A stretch of 64,000 nt of DNA from Streptomyces nigra (GCF_003074055.1 NZ_CP029043.1:372001-436000); one strand, 5' to 3'. Positions 15,516 to 24,563 are shown, numbered from the stretch's first letter. Translations and numbers: made by a program. The notes: generated by a model not told the origin, from the letters alone.

Positions 15516-17024
15516 ATGGCGGTCAGCGACTCGGACCTGGTCGAGGCCGATACCGATCCGGGGGCCGTCCGGCGTCACCGCACGCTCTTCAGGGCGGTGA
15601 AGCGGCGCCGGAACCCACCGCTTCGGCGTACGGACATCACGGTCACGGACGAGGCGGCGGTGAAACGGGCGGTCAAGGCCGCATCCCTCGGCAACGCCAT
15701 GGAGTGGTTCGACTTCGGGATCTACAGCTATCTCGCGGTCACGCTCGGCCATGTCTTCTTCCCGTCCGGCAACGACACCGTGCAGCTGCTGTCGTCGTTC
15801 GCGACCTTCGCGGTGTCGTTCCTGGTCCGTCCGATCGGCGGCATGGTCTTCGGGCCGATGGGCGACAAGATCGGGCGCAAGAAGGTCCTGGCCTTCACGA
15901 TGATCCTGATGGCGATCGGCACCTTCGCCATCGGCCTGATCCCGTCGTACGCCACGATCGGCTTCTGGGCGCCGGTCCTGCTGATCTTCTTCCGGCTGGT
16001 GCAGGGCTTCTCCACCGGCGGTGAGTACGGCGGCGCGTCCACGTTCATCGCCGAGTACGCGCCGGACAAGCGGCGTGGTTTCTTCGGCAGCTTCCTGGAG
16101 ATGGGGACGCTCGCCGGGTACGTGGGCGCCGCCGGGCTGGTCACGATCCTGACGTCGGCGCTGGGCACCTCCGGGATGGAGTCCTGGGGCTGGCGGGTGC
16201 CGTTCCTGGTGGCCGGGCCAATCGGGCTTGTCGGGCTCTATCTGCGGCTGAAGCTGGACGAGACGCCCGCGTTCCAGAAGCTCGAGGACGAGTCGATGCA
16301 CCGCGCATCCGAGGCCGCCTCCTCGGTGGAGACGACGGCCACCGGCGACCTGAGGAAGATCTTCCGCGAGTACTGGCCGACGCTGATCCTCTGCATCTGC
16401 CTGGTCGGTGCCTACAACATCACCGACTACATGCTGCTGTCGTACATGCCGACGTATCTGTCGGACGAGATGGGCTACTCCGAGACGCACGGTCTGCTCG
16501 TCCTGATCGCGACCATGGTGGTCCTGATGCTGGTCATCAACCAGGTGGGCAGGCTCAGCGACCGGGTGGGCCGAAAGCCGCTGCTGATGGCGGGGATGCT
16601 CGGCTTCCTGGTGCTGTCCCTGCCGTCGTTCCTGCTGGTCCGGCAGGGCAGCCTGGTCGCCGTGGCGGCGGGCATGCTGATGCTGGGCCTGTCGCTCGTG
16701 TGCCTGCTGGGCACCATGTCGGCGACGCTGCCCGCGCTGTTCCCGACGCAGGTCCGCTACGGCTCCCTGTCCGTCGGCTACAACCTCTCCGCGTCCCTGT
16801 TCGGCGGCACCACCCCGCTGGTCATCACGGCGCTGATCTCCGCGACGGGCAGCGATCTGATGCCCGCCTACTACGCGATGGGCGCGGCGCTGGTCGGTGT
16901 GATCGCCGTGGCGTTCACGAAGGAGACGGCGCGCCAGCCGCTCGCGGGCTCCCCTCCGTCGGTCGCGACGGCCCGTGAGGCCGCCGAGATGGTCGAGAGC
17001 CAGGCGCCGGCACCCAAGTTCTGA
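15516..17024 (+). CDS. MHS-family MFS transporter (ProP-like)
   Basis: The 502-aa product has about twelve membrane helices and the metabolite:H+ symporter signature: NAMEWFDFGIYSYLAVTLG, GPMGDKIGRKKVL, RLVQGFSTGGEYGGASTFIAEYAP, and a second RLSDRVGRKPLL loop between the halves. This is the ProP/proline-betaine type that imports compatible solutes or small organic acids with protons. A long cytoplasmic N-terminus (about 45 residues, basic) is present. AAAGGA precedes the ATG. It stands alone between rheA and a bidirectional terminator. Osmoprotectant uptake is inferred from the family only. Confidence 0.88.
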   Translation: MAVSDSDLVEADTDPGAVRRHRTLFRAVKRRRNPPLRRTDITVTDEAAVKRAVKAASLGNAMEWFDFGIYSYLAVTLGHVFFPSGNDTVQLLSSFATFAVSFLVRPIGGMVFGPMGDKIGRKKVLAFTMILMAIGTFAIGLIPSYATIGFWAPVLLIFFRLVQGFSTGGEYGGASTFIAEYAPDKRRGFFGSFLEMGTLAGYVGAAGLVTILTSALGTSGMESWGWRVPFLVAGPIGLVGLYLRLKLDETPAFQKLEDESMHRASEAASSVETTATGDLRKIFREYWPTLILCICLVGAYNITDYMLLSYMPTYLSDEMGYSETHGLLVLIATMVVLMLVINQVGRLSDRVGRKPLLMAGMLGFLVLSLPSFLLVRQGSLVAVAAGMLMLGLSLVCLLGTMSATLPALFPTQVRYGSLSVGYNLSASLFGGTTPLVITALISATGSDLMPAYYAMGAALVGVIAVAFTKETARQPLAGSPPSVATAREAAEMVESQAPAPKF

Positions 17025-17058
17025 CGGGCGGGTGCGAGGACCCCGCCCATCAGCGACA

Positions 17059-17094
17059 CGGCCCGGCATCCGCGTGCGCGCGGATGCCGGGCCG
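17059..17094. terminator. Bidirectional hairpin terminator
   Basis: CGGCCCGGCATCCGCG (17059-17074) and CGCGGATGCCGGGCCG (17079-17094) form a perfect 16-bp stem with a TGCG tetraloop between the convergent MFS and rpmJ genes. Confidence 0.85.
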
Positions 17095-17120
17095 ATGTCG
17101 TGTGCCGGGAGGCGCCTGGG

Positions 17121-17243
17121 TCAGCCCTGGCGGGCCTTGAAGCGCGGCTCCTTCTTGTTGATCACGAACGTCACGCCGCGTCGGCGCACCCCCTGGGCGC
17201 CGGGCCTGGCCTTCAGCGAGCGCAGTGACTTGCGCACCTTCAT
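17121..17243 (-). CDS. rpmJ: 50S ribosomal protein L36, zinc-independent form
   Basis: The 40-aa sequence starts [15 protein letters not shown] and ends [14 protein letters not shown], the C-minus (YkgO-like) form of L36. The zinc-binding CxxC...C...H residues of the standard L36 are absent. In actinobacteria such paralogues replace the zinc-bound ribosomal proteins when zinc is scarce. The gene follows rpmE2 and rpmG on the same strand (gaps 62 and 47 bp), giving a three-gene operon. A GAGG motif precedes the ATG. Confidence 0.93.
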   Translation of the reverse strand: MKVRKSLRSLKARPGAQGVRRRGVTFVINKKEPRFKARQG

Positions 17244-17305
17244 CGCGGTCTCCTCTCGGGTCGACGGACCGGTGTGTCCCTCGTCAGCGGGTCATCCTCG
17301 GGTCG

Positions 17306-17563
17306 TCAGCGGGCGGCGGCGGTACGGCCGTAGCGCCGCTCGAACCGCTCGACGCGTCCGGCCGTGTCCAGGACGCGCGAGGTGCCGGTGTGGAACGGGT
17401 GGCTGGCCGACGAGATCTCGACGTCCACCAGCGGGTAGGTGTGGCCGTCCTCCCACTCGATCGTCCGTGCGGAGTCGAGGGTGGAACGGATGAGGAAGGA
17501 CTGCCCCGACGCGCGGTCACGGAAGACGACGGGACGGGAGTCGGGATGGATGCCGGGCCTCAT
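17306..17563 (-). CDS. rpmE2: 50S ribosomal protein L31 type B
   Basis: The 85-aa product reads [40 protein letters not shown], with [29 protein letters not shown] at the C-terminus. It is the type B L31 that lacks the CxxC zinc site of type A. It sits in the middle of an operon of zinc-free ribosomal paralogues, where it would replace RpmE during zinc limitation and let zinc be recycled. Confidence 0.95.
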   Translation of the reverse strand: MRPGIHPDSRPVVFRDRASGQSFLIRSTLDSARTIEWEDGHTYPLVDVEISSASHPFHTGTSRVLDTAGRVERFERRYGRTAAAR

Positions 17564-17610
17564 GGGATGTCCTTTCGCCGGGGCCTGTCATGGTGTGGTG
17601 GGACGCGGGG

Positions 17611-17775
17611 TCAGCGCTCCTCGCGGAACGGGACGTGCGCGCCGGCGACCGGGTCGTACTTGCGCAGGACCAGCCGGTCGGGGTCGTTGAGTCGGTTCTT
17701 GCGGGTCACGTACGTGACGCCGGTGCCGGCCGTCGACCTCAGCTTCACGACGGGACGTGCGGTGCTGCGTGCCAT
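17611..17775 (-). CDS. rpmG: 50S ribosomal protein L33, zinc-independent form
   Basis: The 54-aa product ([19 protein letters not shown], then [20 protein letters not shown]) is an L33 without any Cys, so it is the zinc-independent form. It is the first gene of the rpmG-rpmE2-rpmJ operon. The ATG at 17775 follows a GGAAAGGAAG motif. In Streptomyces coelicolor operons of this kind are repressed by Zur; the upstream palindrome here does not look like the usual Zur box. Confidence 0.93.
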   Translation of the reverse strand: MARSTARPVVKLRSTAGTGVTYVTRKNRLNDPDRLVLRKYDPVAGAHVPFREER

Positions 17776-17840
17776 GGGGTGCTTCCTTTCCGTCTGCACA
17801 TGGGCCGATCGCGACCGATCACCGAACCGATTGACTCGAA

Positions 17841-17853
17841 CATGTCAGACATG
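17841..17853. promoter_or_regulatory. Palindrome upstream of zinc-free ribosomal operon
   Basis: CATGTCAGACATG is a perfect palindrome around one base, 66 bp upstream of the rpmG ATG. Flanking TTGACTCGAA on the left and CGGTTCAA on the right extend it weakly. Its position suits an operator, but it does not match the AT-rich TGAAAATGATTTTCA-type Zur site, so the regulator is uncertain. Confidence 0.45.
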
Positions 17854-18043
17854 CGGTTCAACCATCGGGTCCGGGGTTTCATTCCCGGCCCCCGAGGGGG
17901 CGGTGGCGCTCGGCCCCTCGGCCGTGCGGTGGAACGCCGGGCGGTCCCCGGTCATTCCCGGCCGGCTACGGAACCCTGAACGACCAGCGGGCACGGCGCG
18001 CGCGGCGCCGTGCCCGTGGTCATGCGGTGCGGAGGCCCGCCCG

Positions 18044-18292
18044 TCAGGCGGCCAGGGTCTTGTCCTCCTGGATCGCCGCGGCCTTCCGGTCGGCGCCGTA
18101 CCGCTGGAGGAGCACGTCCGCCGCCGCCAGCGCCTCGGCGACCGTGCGGGTTCCGACCATGACGCAGAGCGTGTACGTGGCGTCCTCGAGGGCGCCGGCG
18201 CTGTGAGCTGTGGGGTGCACGTCGTGCGCGAAGCGCACTTCGGCGAAGCGCGCCAGTGCGGCACGCAGGTCCTTCTCGGACGGCAGGATCAT
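18044..18292 (-). CDS. DUF5133 protein
   Basis: The 82-aa product begins MILPSEKDLRAALARFAEVR and contains EDATYTLCVMVGTRTVAEALAAADVLL, the conserved core of the small DUF5133 family found almost only in Streptomyces. The function is unknown. GAGGGG lies just upstream of the ATG. It is divergent from the PP2C pseudogene. A TTACACCTGTAA palindrome at 18429-18440 lies in the intervening region and could be part of its promoter. Confidence 0.8.
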   Translation of the reverse strand: MILPSEKDLRAALARFAEVRFAHDVHPTAHSAGALEDATYTLCVMVGTRTVAEALAAADVLLQRYGADRKAAAIQEDKTLAA

Positions 18293-18630
18293 GGCAAGTC
18301 CCCTCTGTGGGCACGCAGCCCGCACCCGTCGGGGTCACCGCGACGAACAGGCTGGATGCCGGCACCACACACCGGAGCCCGGCGCCGATCGCACCGAGCT
18401 GAACCCCAAGTGCCCCACAGGGAACGATTTACACCTGTAACACCATCGAAGTCCCCCGTTCGGAGCAAGGCGAGGACGCCCGGACCGACCGCCGGAACCC
18501 GTCGCACCCCGGGCTTCATGGACGGCCCCCGGTGAGGACCATGAGATGGCACGGACGCGCGTGGGCGGCCCGGCGCACCCGGCGGCGCGGACGCCGCACG
18601 GGACGCGGACCGGACGGAGACGGAGGGGCT
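18293..18630. other. Divergent intergenic region
   Basis: This 338-bp region separates the divergent DUF5133 gene and the PP2C pseudogene. The only feature I can support is the 12-bp palindrome TTACACCTGTAA at 18429-18440 inside a locally AT-richer patch (ACGATTTACACCTGTAACACC), a plausible promoter/operator. No coding sequence is supported. Confidence 0.5.
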
Positions 18631-19838
18631 GTGACGAACGAGGCCGCCGTCCTGTCCGCCCTTCTGGCGAGCGCGAACCGGGTCACCGCCGCGGACATCC
18701 CGGCGCTCATCGACGAGGCCGGGCGGAAGCTGGGCCTGTCGGGCACCCAGGTGTACCTGGCCGACCTCCCACAGGCCCGGCTGACCCCGCTGGCACACCC
18801 GGACCCCAAGGCGCCTTCCTCCAACGAGCCCATCGAGCCCACCGAGCCCAGCAAGCCCAGCAAGCCCATAGAGATCGAGGGCTCGACGGCCGGGCTCGCC
18901 TACCGGACGCAGCGGACCCAGCGCTCCCGCGACGACTGCACGCCTGGGTGCCGATGATCGACGGGGTGGACCGGGGGGGGTGTCCTGCGCGCCACCGCGC
19001 CCTGCTCCGAGGACGCGCGGCTGGAGTCCTGCGCGGCCCTGGCGGCGGGGCTGGCGACGCTGCTTGTGCTGGCCAAGTCGTCGCACGACGAACTGCTGGT
19101 GCACCGTACCCGCTCACGCACCATGGCGCCCCAGGCGGAGCTGCTGTGGGCCTTCGTGCCGCCGCGCACCATCGGCACGGACGACGTCACCTCCACCGCG
19201 CTCCTCGAACCGGCCTACGACGCCGGCGGCGACGCCATCGACCACAGCCTCGGCGACGGCGTTCTGCACCTCGCCCTGCTGGACGCCATGGGGCACGACC
19301 TGGCCTCCGGCGGCACCGGCGCGGTCGCCCTGGGCGCGTCCCGTGCCACCCGTCGCGCCGGGGCACGCTGGACATCGCCACCACCATCGACACGACGCTG
19401 AGCGAGTGGATCCCCGACCATCTGCTGACCGCCGCCATCGCCCGACTGGACATTGCCACGGCCCGGTTCACCTGGATCAACTGCGGGCACCCGCCGCCGC
19501 TGCTCATCCGCGACGGCCATGTCGTGCCGCAGGCCATGGAGTTCCCCGCGCATCTCCCTCTCGGCCCGGGACTCGGCCCGGCGGCGGCACCGGACGAGCA
19601 CCACGTACGGCTCCAGCCCGGTGACCGGGTCCTGCTCCACAGCGACGGCGTCACCGAGGCCCGCACGAGCGACGGCTCGCTGTTCGGCGACCAGCGGCTC
19701 GCGGACGGCGTGATCCGGACCATGGCGTCCGGCAACAACCCCCCGGAGACCCTGCGCCGGCTCGTCCGCAACCTGCACGAACACCACCGGCTGCACGACG
19801 GCGCCACCATCATGCTGGTCCGCCGGCACCCACACTGA
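18631..19838 (+). pseudogene. Frameshifted PP2C (SpoIIE-type) phosphatase gene
   Basis: Segments in two frames join into one PP2C-family protein. It starts at GTG 18631 (VTNEAAVLSALLASANRVTAADI) in frame 1 and switches to frame 3 near 18940 (HAWVPMIDGVDRG). It returns to frame 1 at a run of eight G residues (18973-18980; VLRATAPCSEDARLESCAALAAGLATLLVLAKSSHDEL), then switches to frame 3 near 19365 (GTLDIATTIDTTLSEWIPDHLLTAAIARLD). The end has the phosphatase motifs WINCGHPPPLLI and LHSDGVTEARTS. Three indels in about 430 bp mean that it is either decayed or carries sequencing errors at homopolymers. A GGAGG precedes the start, and a SerLysPro/GluPro microrepeat region lies at about 18830-18870. 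Confidence 0.8.
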
Positions 19839-19962
19839 CCCGGCCTGTCACAGCATCGGTTGCGGTGCCGGGGTCCTGCCGCAACCCGGCAGAACCTTGG
19901 TGCCGCAACCATCCGTGGTGCTCCCCACGGGCCATGAAGCTGCGGGACCGACCCCTTCCGCA

Positions 19963-19992
19963 TTGCCGGTTCCCGGCAGAATTCACTAGGGT
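19963..19992 (+). promoter_or_regulatory. Promoter with overlapping palindrome for PucR gene
   Basis: TTGCCG (19963-19968) and TAGGGT (19987-19992) form a Streptomyces-type -35/-10 pair with an 18-bp spacer. The palindrome TGCCGGTTCCCGGCA (19964-19978) overlaps the -35 box, a position suited to repression, possibly autoregulation by the PucR protein. A related TGCCGG...CCCGGCA pair occurs upstream near 19870-19893. Confidence 0.55.
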
Positions 19993-20054
19993 CTGCATGC
20001 CGACGGCCGTCACCGTGCCGGCGGTGGCACACCGGGGGCGAGGGGTGGGGGCGC

Positions 20055-21113
20055 GTGAGCGAGCGGGAGACCATGAGGCCGTACCTGACGGGGTTCGCGG
20101 AGATTCTCACCGATGTCTCCGGTACCGGCCGCCGGCTGACCCGGGACGAGATCGAGGCCCGGCGCGCCCTCGGCGAACAGGCGGCCGAGCACGGGCACAC
20201 CCTGCGCACCCTGGTGCGGGCCCACCTCAGGGCGACCCAGGAGGACTGGCCCGCCTCCCCACGCCACCCGGACGGTGTCCTCGCGGCCGTCGAGCAGGCG
20301 GTCGACGCCTTCGCCGAGGGCTACGAGCGCGCCCAGCGGCTGGCCGTACGACAGGAGGAGGCCGCGCGCCGGGAGTTCATCGACGACCTGCTGTACGGCC
20401 GCAGCGACCTGGGGCGGCTCGCCGAACGGGCGGAGCGGTTCGGCCTGGTGCTGTCCCGGGCGCACGCCGTGGCCGTGGCCGAGGGGCCGGAGGCGTACGA
20501 CGACACCGACCCGGTGACCCGGCACGTGGAGAACGCGCTCATCGCGCGCTTCGGTGACCGGCACATCCTCCTCGCCACCAAGAACGGGCAGTTGGTGTGC
20601 ATCGCCCCCGGCGACGACCGTGACGTCCTGCTGCACTTCGCCAAGCAGGCGCACGCCGCCACCGACGGCAGCCGGGTGGCCATCGGCCGGCCCAGGACCG
20701 GCGCGGGCGGCGTGGTGCACTCCTACGAGGAGGCGCTCAACAGCCTCCAGCTCGCCGCGCGCCTGGGCCTGGACGACCCCGTGGTGCACGCCGCCGACCT
20801 GCTCGTCTACCCGGTCCTTGCCCGTGACCGGCAGGCCATGGCCGACCTGGTGCTCGGCGCGCTGGGGCCGCTGCGCGACGCCCGCGGCGGCGCCGAGCCG
20901 CTGCTACGCACCCTCCAGGTGTACTTCGACTCCGGCTGCACCGCCGCCGAGGCTGCCCGCCGGCTGTCGCTGAGCGTGCGTGCCCTCACCTACCGGCTGG
21001 AACGCATCCACCAGCTGACCGGCGCCAACCCGGCCGACCCCATGCACCGGTACACCCTGCAGACGGCCGTGATCGGGGCGCGCCTTCTGGGCTGGCCCGA
21101 ACGGGACATCTGA
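20055..21113 (+). CDS. PucR/CdaR family transcriptional regulator
   Basis: The 352-aa protein has a helical N-terminal sensor region, a GGDEF-like middle domain (about 125-240) and the C-terminal PucR helix-turn-helix: LLRTLQVYFDSGCTAAEAARRLSLSVRALTYRLERIHQLTGANPADPMHRYTLQTAVIGARLL. That last part is the conserved DNA-binding signature of CdaR/PucR regulators such as AdeR-like proteins. The effector and targets are unknown. The GTG at 20055 is followed by an in-frame ATG at 20073. A promoter with an overlapping palindrome lies about 65 bp upstream. Confidence 0.88.
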   Translation: MSERETMRPYLTGFAEILTDVSGTGRRLTRDEIEARRALGEQAAEHGHTLRTLVRAHLRATQEDWPASPRHPDGVLAAVEQAVDAFAEGYERAQRLAVRQEEAARREFIDDLLYGRSDLGRLAERAERFGLVLSRAHAVAVAEGPEAYDDTDPVTRHVENALIARFGDRHILLATKNGQLVCIAPGDDRDVLLHFAKQAHAATDGSRVAIGRPRTGAGGVVHSYEEALNSLQLAARLGLDDPVVHAADLLVYPVLARDRQAMADLVLGALGPLRDARGGAEPLLRTLQVYFDSGCTAAEAARRLSLSVRALTYRLERIHQLTGANPADPMHRYTLQTAVIGARLLGWPERDI

Positions 21114-21125
21114 CCCGGCGCCGGA

Positions 21126-21932
21126 TCAGGGCCGGTCGGCGAACGAGGCCTCGAGGGCGGCGATGTGCCGGGCCTCCGCCTCCTTGCGGACGGCGGTGAA
21201 ACGGCGGTCGACGATCAGGAGGGGGACGGCCCACAGAGCGCCCCACAGGCTGAAGGAGTCGACGACTCCGGTCTGTCGCAGCACGGTGTTCGTCAGGACG
21301 CAGAGGATGCCGCAGATCGTCCAGGCGGCCGTGCGGTGCCGGCCGAGGAACCGTACGGGGGCGTTCCAGGGACCGGACAGCGCCTCCAGGGTCGCGGCGC
21401 GCACGATGGCGTCGCGGTCCACGCTGTCCTCCGCCGGCGCCGCGGTGCCCTGCCGCAGGTCCGCTTCCAGGGTGCGGGCCTGGATCTCGGTGGCGTGGCC
21501 GACCGCGGCGGTCGCCGCCGCCATCCTGACCTCGTCCAAGTAAGTGCGGCGCTCCCAGCGTTCGGCGGCGGCGACCTGGGCGGCCTCCGCCGAGTCCGGC
21601 GCCAGCTCGTCGAGGCGGCGGGCCAGGACACGGGCGCGGGCGGCGCGGCCCGGGTGGTCGAAGGCGTCGGCGCGCAGGCACAGTTCGGCGTACCCGGCCA
21701 GGAGCCCGAGGTGGTCGCCGTCGAGCGCGAGCCCGGCCCGGAAGGCCTCCTCCGCGCGGTCGTCGTGGTCGTCCTCGTCCTCGGCGGCGTGCCCCAGCGC
21801 CAGCCAGCAGTACAGGTCGGGGTGGGGGCCGAGTTCGTCCAGGCCCTCCTGGGCGGCACGCCGCACGGCCGCGTTGCCCCCCGCCGTGAACAACTGCTCG
21901 CAGCGCTCCTGGTACGCGTCGATCGTCGTCAT
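21126..21932 (-). CDS. Hypothetical protein with helical repeats and membrane anchor
   Basis: The 268-aa product starts at an ATG at 21932 (MTTIDAYQERCEQLF). Residues 1-110 look like TPR-type helices (YCWLALGHAAEDEDDHDDRAEEAFRAGLALDGDHLGLLAGYAELCLRADA). The C-terminal third has two hydrophobic segments (TICGILCVLTNTVL and SLWGALWAVPLLIV), followed by a basic amphipathic tail. It is probably a membrane-anchored scaffold with the N-terminus in the cytoplasm. I do not recognise a named family. It is convergent with the PucR gene, with only 12 bp between stop codons. Confidence 0.7.
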   Translation of the reverse strand: MTTIDAYQERCEQLFTAGGNAAVRRAAQEGLDELGPHPDLYCWLALGHAAEDEDDHDDRAEEAFRAGLALDGDHLGLLAGYAELCLRADAFDHPGRAARARVLARRLDELAPDSAEAAQVAAAERWERRTYLDEVRMAAATAAVGHATEIQARTLEADLRQGTAAPAEDSVDRDAIVRAATLEALSGPWNAPVRFLGRHRTAAWTICGILCVLTNTVLRQTGVVDSFSLWGALWAVPLLIVDRRFTAVRKEAEARHIAALEASFADRP

Positions 21933-22058
21933 GCGGGCTTCCCCCCTGCCTGCCACCCGCGCGAGGTGGACCTCTGTGTTGGGGGATCTTCGCAGTTCCG
22001 CGGCGATTTGACGATCAAGGAATGGTGACGGTCGGACGCGTGTGGTGAAGTGGGGATC

Positions 22059-22781
22059 ATGACGACGAGTGACGCGGTCGTGGTGCCGGAGCTGTACTCG
22101 GGCTACCCCGGGGTGGCCTTCGGCGGGTACGTCGCCGGAGTGCTCGCGCGGGAGTCCGGGGCGGGGACGGTCCGGGTCGACTTCCGGGGCCCGGTGCCGG
22201 TCGAGGAGCCGGTGAGGCTGGCCGGGCACGGGGACGGCGGCGCGGAGTTGGGCGAGCCCGAGCGGCCGCTGGCGACGGCGCGTCCGGCCCGGTTGACGCT
22301 CGACGCGCCCGAGGCGCCCTCATGGGAGGAGGCGTCGGCGGCGTCCGACCGGTTCCGGGCCGACCCGCCGTCCGGTGTGGTCGACTGCTTCGGCTGCGGG
22401 CTGCGCACCGCCGACCGGGGCCTGCGCGTGTACTGCTCCCCCGTGCCGGGCCGGGATCTGGTGGCCACGGCCTGGACGCCGTCCGCCACGTTCGCCGGCC
22501 CCGACGGCCTGCTGCCCGACGAGCTGGTCTGGGGTGCCCTGGACTGCCCGGGCCACTGGGCGGGCCGCTTCCTCGGCACCCAGCAGCCGGGCGCGGTCAC
22601 GGCCGCGCTGACGGGGACGATCCTGCGGCCGGTCGTCGCGGGCGAGCCCCATGTGTCGTACGCCTGGCTGCTGTCGGAGAGCGGCCGCAAGCACACGATG
22701 GGCGTGGCGCTGGCGACGGCCGAGGGCGAGGTGTGTGCCCTGTCGGAGGCCCTGTGGATCGACCCGAGGCCGGCGGAGTGA
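22059..22781 (+). CDS. Hotdog-fold thioesterase-like protein
   Basis: The 240-aa product looks like a double-hotdog thioesterase-family protein. Its first half (YSGYPGVAFGGYVAGVLARESG...VRVDFRGPVPVEEPVRL) resembles the start of the PaaI/thioesterase fold, and a second half follows the CFGCG motif (residues about 110-114), with ALDCPGHWAGRFL and EPHVSYAWLLSESGRKHTMGVAL. Substrate and catalytic residues are not evident. The ATG at 22059 is preferred to the GTG at 22050. It is divergent from the TPR-like membrane protein gene and convergent with the YihY gene. Confidence 0.7.
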   Translation: MTTSDAVVVPELYSGYPGVAFGGYVAGVLARESGAGTVRVDFRGPVPVEEPVRLAGHGDGGAELGEPERPLATARPARLTLDAPEAPSWEEASAASDRFRADPPSGVVDCFGCGLRTADRGLRVYCSPVPGRDLVATAWTPSATFAGPDGLLPDELVWGALDCPGHWAGRFLGTQQPGAVTAALTGTILRPVVAGEPHVSYAWLLSESGRKHTMGVALATAEGEVCALSEALWIDPRPAE

Positions 22782-22797
22782 CGGGGCGCGGGCTCGG

Positions 22798-23691
22798 TCA
22801 GGCCGGCTCGTCCCGGTTCTCCACCCTGCCCAGTTCCGCCGTGAACTGGGCCCCCGCGAGCAGGGCCAGGTTGGACAGCCACAGCCAGATCAGGGAGACC
22901 ACGACGCCCGCGAGTGAGCCGTACAGCCTGCTGTAGGTGCTCAACGCCGAGGTGTAGAGGGCGAAGAGGGCGGACACCGCCAGCCAGAGGGTGGCGGCGA
23001 GGGCGCCACCGGGCAGGCTGAGGTGCCGGGCTCGGGCCTGGACGGGACCGGTGCGGAACACGGTCACCACCAGCAGGACCACCAGGCACAGCAGCAGCGG
23101 CCAGCGCAGCAGGGTCCACGCCCACGCCGCCATGACGTCGAGGCCGAGGGCCCGGCCGGCGGCCTCGGCCACCGGGCCGGACAGCATCAGCACCAGCGAG
23201 CTGAGCAGGAGCAGCCCCAGCAGGGCGAGGGCGGTGAGCAGGATGCGGGGGGCCGTGCGCCAGGGTGAACGGTGGTCGTCGACGCCGTGCATCCGGTGCA
23301 GGGCGCGCCGGAAGACGGCGAGGTAACTGCTCGCGGACCACAGCGCGCTGACGGCGCCCGCGACCAGCAGGGTCCAGGCGGCGGAGCCGCTGCGCAGGGT
23401 GCGGGCCAGCGCGTCGTGCAACTGGCCGCCCGCCTGGCCGGGGGCGTAGTCGGTGACGTGCCCGATGAAGTCCTCGGCGGTGTCGGGGCCGATGAGGCTG
23501 AACGCGACGACGGTGACCATGAGCGCCGGGAGCAGGGCCAGGATGGCGTAGTAGGTGAGGGCGGCCGCGTAGTCGGAGATGTCGTCGCGCCACATGGACG
23601 CCGGGGTGCGGCGCAGGGCGGGCGCCCAGGCTCGGGGGACGCGGTTCACCGGGGGCGGGGGCAGGGGTGCGGGCTGCGGTTCGGCGGACAT
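22798..23691 (-). CDS. YihY/BrkB family membrane protein
   Basis: The 297-aa protein contains about six membrane helices and the YihY/UPF0761 signature: DDISDYAAALTYYAILALLPALMVTVVAFSLIG near the N-terminus, ALWSASSYLAVFRRALHRMHGV in the middle, and RLYGSLAGVVVSLIWLWLSNLALLAGAQFTAEL near the end. The family is an integral membrane protein once thought to be RNase BN; its function is unsettled. The N-terminal 20 residues are Pro-rich and cytoplasmic. It is probably monocistronic. Confidence 0.9.
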   Translation of the reverse strand: MSAEPQPAPLPPPPVNRVPRAWAPALRRTPASMWRDDISDYAAALTYYAILALLPALMVTVVAFSLIGPDTAEDFIGHVTDYAPGQAGGQLHDALARTLRSGSAAWTLLVAGAVSALWSASSYLAVFRRALHRMHGVDDHRSPWRTAPRILLTALALLGLLLLSSLVLMLSGPVAEAAGRALGLDVMAAWAWTLLRWPLLLCLVVLLVVTVFRTGPVQARARHLSLPGGALAATLWLAVSALFALYTSALSTYSRLYGSLAGVVVSLIWLWLSNLALLAGAQFTAELGRVENRDEPA

Positions 23692-23848
23692 GGCCTTCGG
23701 GGGGTGGGGGCGCGGGAGGCGAACGGTACAGCGGCGATGGGCCGTCTCGACACGGCAGGGCGGCGGCGCCTCGCTGTACGTGCGAAGTCGCCACCGCCCT
23801 GCCGTGTCGGCGGGCCGGCCCGTGTGCCGGACCGGCGTGGCTCAGCGA

Positions 23849-24295
23849 TCAGATCCGGCCACCGGTGAGCCGGGTGATCGGGCCGAGCGTGCGCCGTCCC
23901 GCGCGTCGTCCGGCCGCGTACGTGGACGCGCTGAGCACCGCCAACCCCGTGCCGACGCCGGCGGCGAGGGCCTTGCGGTGGGCGAGGGCCGTCCACGCCG
24001 TCGTCGCGAGGGTCACGGCCTGCCCGGACGCGGAGACCACGGCCTTGCGTCCGGCCTCGACGTTCCGGGCCGCCGACTGGGCGACGGCGGAGGTGGCCTT
24101 GGCTGCCCGCTCGGCCGTGCCCGTGACGGCTGACGCCGCGTCACCGGCCTTCTCCGAGGCCTTGCCTGCGGCCTTCTCCGTCGCCTGGGAGGCCGGTGCG
24201 GTCGCCCGCGAGGCGCTCCGACGGGCCTTCGCGGCCGTCTTCTTGGCGGTTGCGGAATCCTGGTTGGTGTCGTTGTTGGATGGGCTCATGGACAT
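23849..24295 (-). CDS. Ala/Lys-rich membrane-anchored hypothetical protein
   Basis: The 148-aa protein is very Ala-, Thr- and Lys-rich (ATAKKTAAKARRSASRATA, ATEKAAGKASEKAGDAASAV), predicted to be a long amphipathic helix rather like phasins or histone-like tails. A single hydrophobic segment (LAAGVGTGLAVLSASTYAAG) near the C-terminus is followed by Arg-rich residues. GAAGGGGG precedes the ATG. It could be a membrane-linked DNA- or granule-binding protein; this is a guess from composition. It is divergent from the kinase gene. Confidence 0.65.
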   Translation of the reverse strand: MSMSPSNNDTNQDSATAKKTAAKARRSASRATAPASQATEKAAGKASEKAGDAASAVTGTAERAAKATSAVAQSAARNVEAGRKAVVSASGQAVTLATTAWTALAHRKALAAGVGTGLAVLSASTYAAGRRAGRRTLGPITRLTGGRI

Positions 24296-24563
24296 CGCGT
24301 TGCCCCCTTCCGCGGCAGCAAACCCGTTCGACCTTGACCATCCGCGGAGCTGCCCGCCCCATCGTCCACCGAGACCGTGTGTCGTCGGTCCGCGACGGCT
24401 TCGTCACGGTCGGGGCACGCCTTGCCGTTCGCTCTGGCCACGCAACCGCGACGGCCGAAAATGTGTCTCTGAGCCCAGGACACGGCCGCCGCCGGACGGC
24501 CGGGGCTCCGGTGCGACGGCGACACGGCCGGCCGGCGCCGCCAGGCGGCCTGGGGGGACGGAC

